From the NCBI RefSeq assembly GCF_051014685.1, contig NW_027478388.1:1289180-1353179 (forward strand): a stretch of 64,000 nt of DNA, in the 5' to 3' direction. The translations under genes and the position numbers were made by a program. A model generated the notes under the pieces. That model made no database searches. It was not told the DNA's origin and worked only from the letters and a program-made list of their open reading frames with translations. The DNA is from Ptiloglossa arizonensis. Taxonomy: Eukaryota; Arthropoda; Insecta; Hymenoptera; Colletidae. Positions 21,881 through 34,600 of the stretch are shown here, piece after piece; positions within the stretch are counted from its first letter, which is position 1, and every line of letters starts with the position of its first letter.

Positions 21881-24800
21881 GAACCCAACAATTCCTGTTG
21901 CGTCTGAAAGTAGAAACTCGCCCGATTACAACGGTATGTGTATTTTTTCCCTAGGCCATTCTGGTTAAGCGTTTGGAGCAGCTGAAGTGCGAAAAATTTT
22001 TTGCCTTCTCAACCATTTCTTAGCTTCAAAGTCCCATATCTCACGAACGGATTGACCAAACCCAAAAATTCCTGCTGCGTCTGAAAGTAGAAACTCGCCC
22101 GATTACAACGGTATGTGTATTTTTTCCCTAGGCCATTCTGGTTAAGCGTTTGGAGCAGCAGAAGTGCGAAAAAGTTGTTGTCTTCTTAACCATTTCTTAG
22201 CTTCAAACTCCCATATCTCGCGAACGGATTGACCTAAACCAAAGATTCCTGTTGCATCTGAAAGTAGAAACTCGCCCGATTACAAGGGTATGTGTATTTT
22301 TTCCCTAGGCCATTCTGGTTAAGCGTTTGGAGCAGCAGAATTGCGAAAAATTTTTTTCCTTCTTAACCATTTCTTAGCTTCAAACTCCCATATCTCGCGA
22401 ACGGATTGACCTAACCCAAAAATTCCTATTGCATCTGAAAGTAGAAACTCGCCCGATTACAACGGTATGTGTATTTTTTCCCCAGACCATTCTGGTTAAG
22501 CGTTTGGAGCAGCAGAGTTGCGAAAAATTTGTTGTCTTCTCAACCATGTCTTAGCTTCAAAGTCCCATATCTCGCGAACGGATTGACATAACCCAAAAAT
22601 TCCTATTGCATCTGAAAGTAGAAACTCGCCCGATTACAACGGTATGTGTATTTTTTCCCTAGGCCATTCTGGTTGAGCGTTTGGAGCAGCAGAATTGCGA
22701 AAAATTGTTTGCCTTCTCAACCATTTCTTAGCTTCAAAGTCCCATATCTCACGAACGGATTGACCAAACCCAAAAATTCCTGCTGCGTCTGAAAGTAGAA
22801 ACTCGCCCGATTACAACGGTATGTGTATTTTTTCCCTAGGCGATTCTAGTTAAGCGTTTGGAGCAGCAGAATTGCGAAAAAGTTTTTGCCTTCTCAACCA
22901 TTTCTTGGCTTCAAACTCCCATATCTCGCGAACGGATTGACCTAACCCAACAATTCCTGTTGCGTCTGAAAGTAGAAACTCGCCCGATTACAACGGTATG
23001 TGTATTTTTTCCCTAGGCCATTCTGGTTAAGCGTTTGGAGCAGCTGAAGTGCGAAAAATTGTTTGCCTTCTCAACCATTTCTTAGCTTCAAAGTCCCATA
23101 TCTCACGAACGGATTGACCAAACCCAAAAATTCCTGCTGCGTCTGAAAGTAGAAACTCGCCCGATTACAACGGTATGTGTATTTTTTCCCTAGGCCATTC
23201 TGGTTAAGCGTTTGGAGCAGCAGAAGTGCGAAAAAGTTGTTGTCTTCTTAACCATTTCTTAGCTTCAAACTCACATATCTCGCGAACGGATTGACATAAC
23301 CCAAAAATTCCTGTTGCATCTGAAAGTAGAAACTCGCCCGATTACAACGGTATGTGTATTTTTTCCCTAGGCCATTCCGGTTAAGCGTTTGGAGCAGCAG
23401 AATTGCGAAAAATTTTTTGCCTTCTTAACCATTTCTTAGCTTCAAACTCCCATATCTCGCGAACGGATTGACCTAACCCAAAAATTCCTATTGCATCTGA
23501 AAGTAGAAACTCGCCCGATTACAACGGAATGTGTATTTTTTCCCTAGGCCATTCTGGTTAAGCGTTTGGAGCAGCAGAAGTGCGAAAAAGTTGTTGTCTT
23601 CTTAACCATTTCTTAGCTTCAAACTCCCATATCTCGCGAACGGATTGACCTAACCCAAAAATTCCTGTTGCGTCTGAAAGAAGAAACTCGCCCGATTACA
23701 ACGGTATGAGTATTTTTTCCCTAGGCCATTCTGGTTAAGCGTTTGGAGCAGCAGAATTGCGAAAAATTGTTTGCCTTCTCAACCATTTCTTAGCTTCAAA
23801 GTCCCAGATCTCACGAACGGATTGACCAAACCCAAAAATTCATGCTGCGCCTGAAAGTAGAAACTCGCCCGATTACAACGGTATGTATATTTTTTCCCTA
23901 GGCCATTCTGGTTAAGCGTTTGGAGCAGCAGAATTGCGAAAAAGTTTTTGCCTTCTCAACCATTTCTTGGCTTCAAACTCCTGTATCTCGCGAACGGATT
24001 GACCTAACCCAACAATTCCTGTTGCGTCTGAAAGTAGAAACTCGCCCGATTACAACGGTATGTGTAATTTTTCCCTTGGCCATTCTGGTTAAGCGTTTGG
24101 AGCAGCTGAAGTGCGAAAAATTTTTTGCCTTCTCAACCATTTCTTAGTTTCAAAGTCCCCTATCTCACGAACGGATTGACCAAACCCAAAAATTCCCGCT
24201 GCGTCTGAAAGTAGAAACTCGCCCGATTACAACGGTATGTGTATTTTTTCCCTAGGCCATTCTGGTTAAGCGTTTGGAGCAGCAGAAGTGCGAAAAAGTT
24301 GTTGTCTTCTTAACCATTTCTTAGCTTCAAACTCCCATATCTCGCGAACGGATTGACCTAACCCAAAAATTCCTGTTGCATCTGAAAGTAGAAACTCGCC
24401 CGATTACAACGGTATGAGTATTTTTTCCCTAGGCCATTCTGGTTAAGCGTTTGGAGCAGCGGAATTGCGAAAAATTTTTTGCCTTCTTAACCATTTCTTA
24501 GCTTCAAACTCCCATATCTCGCGAACGGATTGACCTAACCCAAAAATTCCTATTGCATCTGAAAGTAGAAACTCGCCCGATTACAACGGAATGTGTATTT
24601 TTTCCCTAGGCCATTCTGGTTGAGCGTTTGGAGCAGCAGAACTGCGAAAAAGTTGTTGTCTTCTTAACCATTTCTTAGCTTCAAACTCCCATATCTCGCG
24701 AACGGATTGACCTAACCCAAAAATTCCTGTTGCGTCTGAAAGAAGAAACTCGCCCGATTACAACGGTATGTGTATTTTTTCCCTAGGCCATTGTGGTTAA

Positions 24801-25274
24801 GGGTTTGGAGCAGCAGAATTGCGAATAATTTTTTGCCTTCTCAACCATTTCTTGGCTTCAAACTCCCATATCTCGCGAACGGATTGACCTAACCCAAAAA
24901 TTCCTATTGCATCTGAAAGTAGAAACTCGCCCGATTACAACGGTATGAGTATTTTTTCCCTAGGCCATTCTGGTTAAGCGTTTGGAGCAGCAGAATTGCG
25001 AAAAATTGTTTGCCTTCTCAACCATTTCTTAGCTTCAAAGTCCCATATCTCACGAACGGATTGACCAAACCCAAAAATTCATGCTGCGCCTGAAAGTAGA
25101 AACTCGCCCGATTACAACGGTATGTGTATTTTTTCCCTAGGCCATTCTGGTTAAGCGTTTAGAGCAGCAGAATTGCGAAAAAGTTTTTGCCTTCTCAACC
25201 ATTTCTTGGCTTCAAACTCCTGTATCTCGCGAACGGATTGACCTAACCCAACAATTCCTGTTGCGTCTGAAAGT
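21881..25274. repeat. Block C, right part: mixed monomers
   Basis: The first 0.9 kb is the downstream copy of about 17455-18391. A rare GGCGATTC monomer at 22841 has a partner at 44606. From about 23.5 kb the order matches block E at an offset of 21942 bases, marked by ACAACGGAAT (23521) and CATGCTGCGC (23841 and 45783). An ACTCCTGTATCTCG monomer group starts here and recurs in blocks E and F. No gene or unique sequence was found. Confidence 0.72.
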
Positions 25275-26061
25275 AGAAACTCGCCCGATTACAACGGTAT
25301 GTGTAATTTTTCCCTAGGCCATTCCGGTTAAGCGTTTGGAGCAGCTGAGGTGCGAAAAATTTGTTGTCTTCTTAACCATTTCTTAGCTTCATACTCCCAT
25401 ATCTCGCGAACGGATTGACCTAACCAAAAAATTCCTGTTGCATCTGAAAGTAGAAACTCGCCCGATTACGACGGTATGTGTATTTTTTCCCTAGGCCATT
25501 CTGGTTAAGCGTTTGGAGCAGCACAATTGCGAAAAATTTTTTGCCTTCTCAACCATTTCTTGGCTTCAAACTCCCATATCTCGCGAACGGATTGACTTAA
25601 CCCAAAAGTTACTGTTGCATCCGAAAGTAGAAACTCGCCCGATTACAACGGTATGTGTATTTTTTCCCTAGCCCATTCTGGTTAAGCGTTTGGAGCAGCA
25701 GAATTGCGAAAAATTTTTTGCCTTCTAAACCATTTCTTGGCTTCAAACTCCCATATCTCGCGAACGGATTGACCCAACCCAACAATTCCTGTTGCGTCTG
25801 AAAGTAGAAACTCGCCCGATTACAACGGTATGTGTATTTTTTCCCTAGGCCATTCTGGTTAAGCGTTTGGAGCAGCAGAAGTGCGAAAAATTTGTTGTCT
25901 TCTTAACCATTTCTTAGCTTCAAACTCCCATATCTCGCGAACGGATTGACCTAACCCAAAAATTCCTGTTGCATCTGAAAGCAGAAACTCGCCCGATTAC
26001 AACGGTATGTGTATTTTTTCCCTAGCCTATTCTGGTTAAGCGTTTGGAGCAGCAGAATTGC

Positions 26062-26202
26062 GACAAATTTTTTGCTCCTAAACCATTTCCTGGCTTCAAA
26101 CTCCCATATCTCGCGAACGGATTGACCTAACCCAAAAATTCCTATTGCATCTGATAGTAGAAACTCGCCCGATTACAACGGTATGTGTATTTTGCCCTAG
26201 GC
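26062..26202. repeat. Two adjacent single-base-deleted monomers (lineage marker)
   Basis: One base is missing in GACAAATTTTTTGCTCC compared with the usual TTTTTTGCCTTC or TTTTTTGCCTCC, and one in TATTTTGCCCTAGG compared with TATTTTTTCCCTAGG. The next monomer has AATTAAGAAAAATTG in place of AATTGCGAAAAATTG. The same pair of deletions occurs near 32431-32571, 48004-48144 and 51896-52036, so all four loci descend from one ancestral segment. These deletions are the reason the D and F units are not exact multiples of 177. Confidence 0.88.
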
Positions 26203-29200
26203 CATTCTGGTTAAGCGTTTGGAGCAGCAGAATTAAGAAAAATTGTTTGCCTTCTCAACCAATTCTTAGCTTCAAAGTCCCATATCTCACGAACGGATTG
26301 ACCAAACCCAAAAAGTCCTGCTGCGTCTGAAAGTAGAAACTCGCCCGATTACAACGGTATGTGTATTTTTTCCCTAGGCCATTCTGGTTAAGCGTTTGGA
26401 GCAGCAGAAGTGCGAAAAATTTGTTGTCTTCTTAACCATTCCTTAGCTTCAAAGTTCCATATCTCACGAACGGATTGACCAAACCCAAAAATTCCTGCTG
26501 CGTCTGAAAGTAGAAACTCGCCCGATTACAACGGTATGTGTATTTTTTCCCTAGGCCATTCTGGTTAAGCGTTTGGATCAGCAGAATTGCGAAAAATGTT
26601 TTGCCCTCTCAACCATTTCTTGGCTTCAAACTCCCATATCTCGGGAACGGATTGGCCTAATCCAAAAATTCCTATTGCATCTGAAAGTAGAAACCCGCCC
26701 GATTACAACGGTATGTGTATTTTTTCCCTAGGCCATTCTGGTTAAGCGTTTGGAGCAGCAGAATTGCGAAAAAGTTTTTGCCTTCTCAACCATTTCTTGG
26801 CTACAAACTCCTGTATCTCGCGAACGGATTGACCTAACCCAAAAATTCCCGCTGCGTCTGAAAGTAGAAACTCGCCCGATTACAACGGTATGTGTATTTT
26901 TTCCCTAGGCCATTCTGGTTAAGCGTTTGGAGCAGCAGAAGTGCGAAAAATTTGTTGTCTTCTTAACCATTTCTTAGATTCAAACTCCCATATCTCGCGA
27001 ACGGATTGACCAAACCCAAAAATTCATGCTGCGCCTGAAAGTAGAAACTCGCCCGATTACAACGGTATGTATATTTTTTCCCTAGGCCATTCTGGTTAAG
27101 CGTTTGGAGCAGCAGAAGTGCGAAAAAGTTGTTGTCTTCTTAACCATTTCTTAGCTTCAAACTCCTATATCTCGCGAACGGATTGACCTAACCCAAAAAT
27201 TCCTGTTGCATCTGAAAGTAGAAACTCGCCCGATTACAACGGTATGTGTATTTTTTCCCTAGGCCATTCTGGTTAAACGTTTGGAGCAGCAGAATTGCGA
27301 AAAATTTTTTGCCTTCTAAACCATTTCTTGGCTTCAAACTCCCATATCTCGCGAACGGATTAACCTAACCCAAAAATTCCTATTGCATCTGAAAGTAGAA
27401 ACTCGCCCGATTACAACGGCATCTGTATTTTTTCCCTAGGCCATTCTGGTTAAGCGTTTGGAGCAGCAGAATTGCGAAAAATTGTTTGCCTTCCCAACCA
27501 TTTCTTAGCTTCAATGTCCCATATCTCACGAACGGATTGACCAAACCCAAAAATTCCTGCTGCGTCTGAAAGTAGAAACTCGCCCGATTACAACGGTATG
27601 TGTATTTTTTCCCTAGGCCATTCTGGTTAAGGGTTTGGAGCAGCAGAATTGCGAAAAATTTTTTGCCTTCTCAACCATTTCTTGGCTTCAAACTCCCATA
27701 TCTCGCGAACGGAGTGACCTAACCCAAAAATTCCTGTTGCATCCGAAAGTAGAAACTCGCCCGATTACAAAGGTACGTGTATTTTTTCCCTATCCCATTC
27801 TGGTTAAGCGTTTGGAGCAGCAGAATTGCGAAAAATTCTTTTCCTTCTAAACCATTTCTTGGCTTCAAACTCCCATATCTGGCGAACGGATTGACCTAAC
27901 CCAAAAATTCCTATTGCATCTGAAAGTAGAAACTCGCCCGATTACAACTGTATGTGTATTTTTTCCCTAGGCTATTCTGGTTAAGCGTTTGGAGCAGCAG
28001 AATTGCGAAAAATTGTTTGCCTTCTCAACCATTTCTTAGCTTCAAAGTCCCATATCGCACGAACGGATTGACCAAACCCAAAAATTCCTGCTGCGTCTGA
28101 AAGTAGAATCTCGCCCGATTACAACAGTATGTGTATTGTTTCCCTAGCCCATTCTGGTTAAGCGTTTGGAGCAGCAGAATTGCGAAAAATTGTTTGCCTT
28201 CTCAACCATTTCTTAGCTTCAAAGTCCCATATCTCGCGAACGGATTGACCTAACCCAAAAATTCGTGTTGCGTGTGAAAGTAGAAACTCGCCCGCTTACA
28301 ACGGTATCTGTATTTTTTCCCTAGGCCATTCTGGTTAAGCGTTTGGAGCAGCAGAATTGCGAAAAATTTGTTGTCTTCTTAACCATTTCTTAGCTTCAAA
28401 CTCCCATTTCTCGCGAACGGATTAACCTAACCCAAACATTCCTGTTGCATCCGAAAGTAGAAACTCGCCCGATTACAACGGTATGTGTATTTTTTCCCTA
28501 GCCCATTCTGGTTAAGCGTTTGGAGCAGCAGAATTGCGAAAAATGTTTTGCCTTCTCAACCATTTCTTGGCTTCAAACTCCCATATCTCGCGAACGGATT
28601 AACCTAACCCAAAAATTCCTATTGCATCTGAAAGTAGAAACTCGCCCGATTACAACGGCATGTGTATTTTTTCCCTAGGCCATTCTGGTTAAGCGTTTGG
28701 AGCAGCAGAATTGCGAAAAATTGTTTGCCTTCTCAACCATTTCTTAGCTTCAATGTACCATATCTCACGAACGGATTGACCAAACCCAAAAATTCCTGCT
28801 GCGTCTGAAAGTAGAAACTCGCCCGATTACAACGGTATGTGTATTTTTTCCCTAGGCCATTCTGGTTAAGGGTTTGGAGCAGCAGAATTGCGAAAAATTT
28901 TTTGCCTTCTCAACCATTTCTTGGCTTCAAACTCCCATATCTCGCGAACGGAGTGACCTAACACAAAAATTCCTGTTGCATCCGAAAGTAGAAACTCGCC
29001 CGATTACAAAGGTATGTGTATTTTTTCCCTAGCCCATTCCGGTTAAGCGTTTGGAGCAGCAGAATTGCGAAAAATTCTTTTCCTTCTAAACCATTTCTTG
29101 GCTTCAAACTCCCATATCTCCCGAACGGATTGACCTAACCCAAAAATTCCTATTGCATCTGAAAGTAGAAACTCGCCCGATTACAACTGTATGTGTATTT

Positions 29201-29825
29201 TTTCCCTAGGCTACTCTGGTTAAGCGTTTGGAGCAGCAGAATTGCGAAAAATTGTTTGCCTTCTCAACCATTTCTTAGCTTCAAAGTCCCATATCTCCCG
29301 AACGGATTGACCAAACCCAAAAATTCCTGCTGCGTCTGAAAGTAGAATCTCGCCCGATTACAACAGTATGTGTATTTTTTCCCTAGGCCATTCTGGTTAA
29401 GCGTTTGGAGCAGCAGAATTGCGAAAAATGTTTTGCCTTCTCAACCATTTCTTGGCTTCAAACTCCCATATCTCGCGAACGGATTAACCTAACCCAAAAA
29501 TTCCTGCTCTGTCTGAAAGTAGAAACTCGCCCGATTACAACGGTATGTGTATTTTTTCCCTAGGCCATTCTGGTTAAGCGTTTGGAGCAGCTGAAGTGCG
29601 AAAAATTGTTTGCCTTCTCAACCATTTCTTAGATTCAAAGTCCCATATCTCGCGAACGGATTGACCTAACCCAAAAATTCCTGCCGCGTGTGAAAGTAGA
29701 AACTCGGCCGATTACAACGGTATGTGTGTTTTTTCCCTAGCCCATTCTGGTTAAGCGTTTGGATCAGCAGAATTGCGAAAAATTGTTTGCCTTCTCAACC
29801 ATTTCTTAGCTTCAAAGTCCCATAT

Positions 29826-29835
29826 CTCGCGACGG
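29826..29835. repeat. Single-base deletion in the TCGCGAACGG core
   Basis: CTCGCGACGG replaces CTCGCGAACGG, and the copy at 36195-36204 carries the same loss. It accounts for the third missing base in each 6369 bp unit and marks the two units as duplicates. Confidence 0.88.
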
Positions 29836-31643
29836 ATTGACCTAACCCAAAAATTCGTGTTGCGTGTGAAAGTAGAAACTCGCCCGCTTACAACGGTATC
29901 TGTATTTTTTCCCAAGCCCATTCTGGTTAAGCGTTTGGAGCAGCAGAATTGCGAAAAATTTGTTGTCTTCTTAACCATTTCTTAGCTTCAAACTCCCATA
30001 TCTCGCGAACGGATTAACCTAACCCAAAAATTCCTGTTGCATCCGAAAGTAGAAACTCGCCCGATTACAACGGTATGTGTATTTTTTCCCTAGCCCATTC
30101 TGGTTAAGCGTTTGGAGCAGCAGAATTGCGAACAATGTTTTGCCTTCTCAACCATTTCTTAGCTTCAATGTCCCATATCTCACGAACGGATTGACCAAAC
30201 CCAAAAATTCCTGCTGCGTCTGAAAGTAGAAACTCGCCCGATTACAACGGTATGTGTATTTTTTCCCTAGCCCATTCTGGTTAAGCGTTTGGAGCAGCAG
30301 AATTGCGAAAAATTCTTTTCCTTCTAAACCATTTCTTGGCTTCAAACTCCCATATCTCGCGAACGGATTGACCTAACCCAAAAATTCCTATTGCATCTGA
30401 AAGTAGAAACTCGCCCGATTACAACTGTATGTGTATTTTTTCCCTAGGCTACTTTGGTTAAGCGTTTGGAGCAGCAGAATTGCGAAAAATTGTTTGCCTT
30501 CTCAACCATTTCTTAGCTTCAAAGTCCCATATCTCGCGAACGGATTAACCTAACCCAAAAATTCCTGCTCTGTCTGAAAGTAGAAACTCGCCCGATTACA
30601 ACGGTATGTGTATTTTTTCCCTAGGCCATTCTGGTTAAGCGTTTGGAGCAGCAGAATTGCGAAAAATGTTTTGCCTTCTCAACCATTTCTTGGCTTCAAA
30701 CTCCCATATCTCGCGAACGGATTAACCTAACCCAAAAATTCCTGCTCTGTCTGAAAGTAGAAACTCGCCCGATTACAACGGTATGTGTATTTTTTCCCTA
30801 GGCCATTCTGGTTAAGCGTTTGGAGCAGCTGAAGTGCGAAAAATTGTTTGCCGTCTCAACCATTTCTTAGCTTCAAAGTCCCATATCTCGCGAACGGATT
30901 GACCTAACCCAAAAATTCCTGTCGCGTGTGAAAGTAGAAACTCGGCCGATTACAACGGTATGTGTGTTTTTTCCCTAGCCCATTCTGGTTAAGCGTTTGG
31001 ATCAGCAGAATTGCGAAAAATTGTTTGCCTTCTCAACCATTTCTTAGCTTCAAAGTCCCATATCTCGCGAACGGATTGACCTAACCCAAAAATTCGTGTT
31101 GCGTGTGAAAGTAGAAACTCGCCCGCTTACAACGGTATGTGTATTTTTTCCTTAGGCCAATCTGGTTCAGCGTTTGGAGCAGCAGAATTGCGAAAACTGT
31201 TTTGCCTTCTCAACCATTTCTTAGCTTCAAAGTCCCATATCTCACGAACGGATTGACCAAACCCAAAAATTCCTCCTGCGTCTGAAAGTAGAAACTCGAC
31301 CGATTACAACGGTATGTGTATTTTTTCCTTAGGCCAATCTGGTTCAGCGTTTGGAGCAGCAGAATTGCGAAAACTGTTTTGCCTTCTCAACCATTTCTTA
31401 GCTTCAAAGTCCCATATCTCACGAACGGATTGACCAAACCCAAAAATTCCTGCTGCGTCTGAAAGTAGATACTCGCCCGATTACAAGGGTATGTGTATTT
31501 TTTCCCAAGGCCATTCTGGTTAAGCGTTTGGAACAGCTGAAGTGCGAAGACTGTTTTGTCTTCTTAACCATTTCTTAGCTTCAAACTCCCATATCTCGCG
31601 AACGGATTGACCTAACCCAAAAATTCCTGTTGCGTCTGAAAGA

Positions 31644-34600
31644 AGAAACTCGCCCGATTACAACGGTATGTGTAATTTTTCCCTAGGCCATTCCGGTTAA
31701 GCGTTTGGAGCAGCTGAGGTGCGAAAAATTTGTTGTCTTCTTAACCATTTCTTAGCTTCATACTCCCATATCTCGCGAACGGATTGACCTAACCAAAAAA
31801 TTCCTGTTGCATCTGAAAGTAGAAACTCGCCCGATTACGACGGTATGTGTATTTTTTCCCTAGGCCATTCTGGTTAAGCGTTTGGAGCAGCACAATTGCG
31901 AAAAATTTTTTGCCTTCTCAACCATTTCTTGGCTTCAAACTCCCATATCTCGCGAACGGATTGACTTAACCCAAAAGTTACTGTTGCATCCGAAAGTAGA
32001 AACTCGCCCGATTACAACGGTATGTGTATTTTTTCCCTAGCCCATTCTGGTTAAGCGTTTGGAGCAGCAGAATTGCGAAAAATTTTTTGCCTTCTAAACC
32101 ATTTCTTGGCTTCAAACTCCCATATCTCGCGAACGGATTGACCCAACCCAACAATTCCTGTTGCGTCTGAAAGTAGAAACTCGCCCGATTACAACGGTAT
32201 GTGTATTTTTTCCCTAGGCCATTCTGGTTAAGCGTTTGGAGCAGCAGAAGTGCGAAAAATTTGTTGTCTTCTTAACCATTTCTTAGCTTCAAACTCCCAT
32301 ATCTCGCGAACGGATTGACCTAACCCAAAAATTCCTGTTGCATCTGAAAGCAGAAACTCGCCCGATTACAACGGTATGTGTATTTTTTCCCTAGCCTATT
32401 CTGGTTAAGCGTTTGGAGCAGCAGAATTGCGACAAATTTTTTGCTCCTAAACCATTTCCTGGCTTCAAACTCCCATATCTCGCGAACGGATTGACCTAAC
32501 CCAAAAATTCCTATTGCATCTGATAGTAGAAACTCGCCCGATTACAACGGTATGTGTATTTTGCCCTAGGCCATTCTGGTTAAGCGTTTGGAGCAGCAGA
32601 ATTAAGAAAAATTGTTTGCCTTCTCAACCAATTCTTAGCTTCAAAGTCCCATATCTCACGAACGGATTGACCAAACCCAAAAAGTCCTGCTGCGTCTGAA
32701 AGTAGAAACTCGCCCGATTACAACGGTATGTGTATTTTTTCCCTAGGCCATTCTGGTTAAGCGTTTGGAGCAGCAGAAGTGCGAAAAATTTGTTGTCTTC
32801 TTAACCATTCCTTAGCTTCAAAGTTCCATATCTCACGAACGGATTGACCAAACCCAAAAATTCCTGCTGCGTCTGAAAGTAGAAACTCGCCCGATTACAA
32901 CGGTATGTGTATTTTTTCCCTAGGCCATTCTGGTTAAGCGTTTGGATCAGCAGAATTGCGAAAAATGTTTTGCCCTCTCAACCATTTCTTGGCTTCAAAC
33001 TCCCATATCTCGGGAACGGATTGGCCTAATCCAAAAATTCCTATTGCATCTGAAAGTAGAAACCCGCCCGATTACAACGGTATGTGTATTTTTTCCCTAG
33101 GCCATTCTGGTTAAGCGTTTGGAGCAGCAGAATTGCGAAAAAGTTTTTGCCTTCTCAACCATTTCTTGGCTACAAACTCCTGTATCTCGCGAACGGATTG
33201 ACCTAACCCAAAAATTCCCGCTGCGTCTGAAAGTAGAAACTCGCCCGATTACAACGGTATGTGTATTTTTTCCCTAGGCCATTCTGGTTAAGCGTTTGGA
33301 GCAGCAGAAGTGCGAAAAATTTGTTGTCTTCTTAACCATTTCTTAGATTCAAACTCCCATATCTCGCGAACGGATTGACCAAACCCAAAAATTCATGCTG
33401 CGCCTGAAAGTAGAAACTCGCCCGATTACAACGGTATGTATATTTTTTCCCTAGGCCATTCTGGTTAAGCGTTTGGAGCAGCAGAAGTGCGAAAAAGTTG
33501 TTGTCTTCTTAACCATTTCTTAGCTTCAAACTCCTATATCTCGCGAACGGATTGACCTAACCCAAAAATTCCTGTTGCATCTGAAAGTAGAAACTCGCCC
33601 GATTACAACGGTATGTGTATTTTTTCCCTAGGCCATTCTGGTTAAACGTTTGGAGCAGCAGAATTGCGAAAAATTTTTTGCCTTCTAAACCATTTCTTGG
33701 CTTCAAACTCCCATATCTCGCGAACGGATTAACCTAACCCAAAAATTCCTATTGCATCTGAAAGTAGAAACTCGCCCGATTACAACGGCATCTGTATTTT
33801 TTCCCTAGGCCATTCTGGTTAAGCGTTTGGAGCAGCAGAATTGCGAAAAATTGTTTGCCTTCCCAACCATTTCTTAGCTTCAATGTCCCATATCTCACGA
33901 ACGGATTGACCAAACCCAAAAATTCCTGCTGCGTCTGAAAGTAGAAACTCGCCCGATTACAACGGTATGTGTATTTTTTCCCTAGGCCATTCTGGTTAAG
34001 GGTTTGGAGCAGCAGAATTGCGAAAAATTTTTTGCCTTCTCAACCATTTCTTGGCTTCAAACTCCCATATCTCGCGAACGGAGTGACCTAACCCAAAAAT
34101 TCCTGTTGCATCCGAAAGTAGAAACTCGCCCGATTACAAAGGTACGTGTATTTTTTCCCTATCCCATTCTGGTTAAGCGTTTGGAGCAGCAGAATTGCGA
34201 AAAATTCTTTTCCTTCTAAACCATTTCTTGGCTTCAAACTCCCATATCTGGCGAACGGATTGACCTAACCCAAAAATTCCTATTGCATCTGAAAGTAGAA
34301 ACTCGCCCGATTACAACTGTATGTGTATTTTTTCCCTAGGCTATTCTGGTTAAGCGTTTGGAGCAGCAGAATTGCGAAAAATTGTTTGCCTTCTCAACCA
34401 TTTCTTAGCTTCAAAGTCCCATATCGCACGAACGGATTGACCAAACCCAAAAATTCCTGCTGCGTCTGAAAGTAGAATCTCGCCCGATTACAACAGTATG
34501 TGTATTGTTTCCCTAGCCCATTCTGGTTAAGCGTTTGGAGCAGCAGAATTGCGAAAAATTGTTTGCCTTCTCAACCATTTCTTAGCTTCAAAGTCCCATA

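Larger units (their letters stand above)
25275..31643. repeat. Block D1: first copy of a 6369 bp, 36-monomer HOR
   Basis: This is 36 monomers minus three bases and is followed directly by its own copy at 31644-38012. The three missing bases are in GACAAATTTTTTGCTCC (26062), TATTTTGCCCTAGG (26189) and CTCGCGACGG (29826), and the same three occur in the second copy. Every stretch I compared between the copies was identical. The left edge is the AGTAGAA/AGAAGAA difference at 25274 against 31643. About 28 bp of shared sequence at the edges means the true junction may lie anywhere in that stretch. Confidence 0.93.
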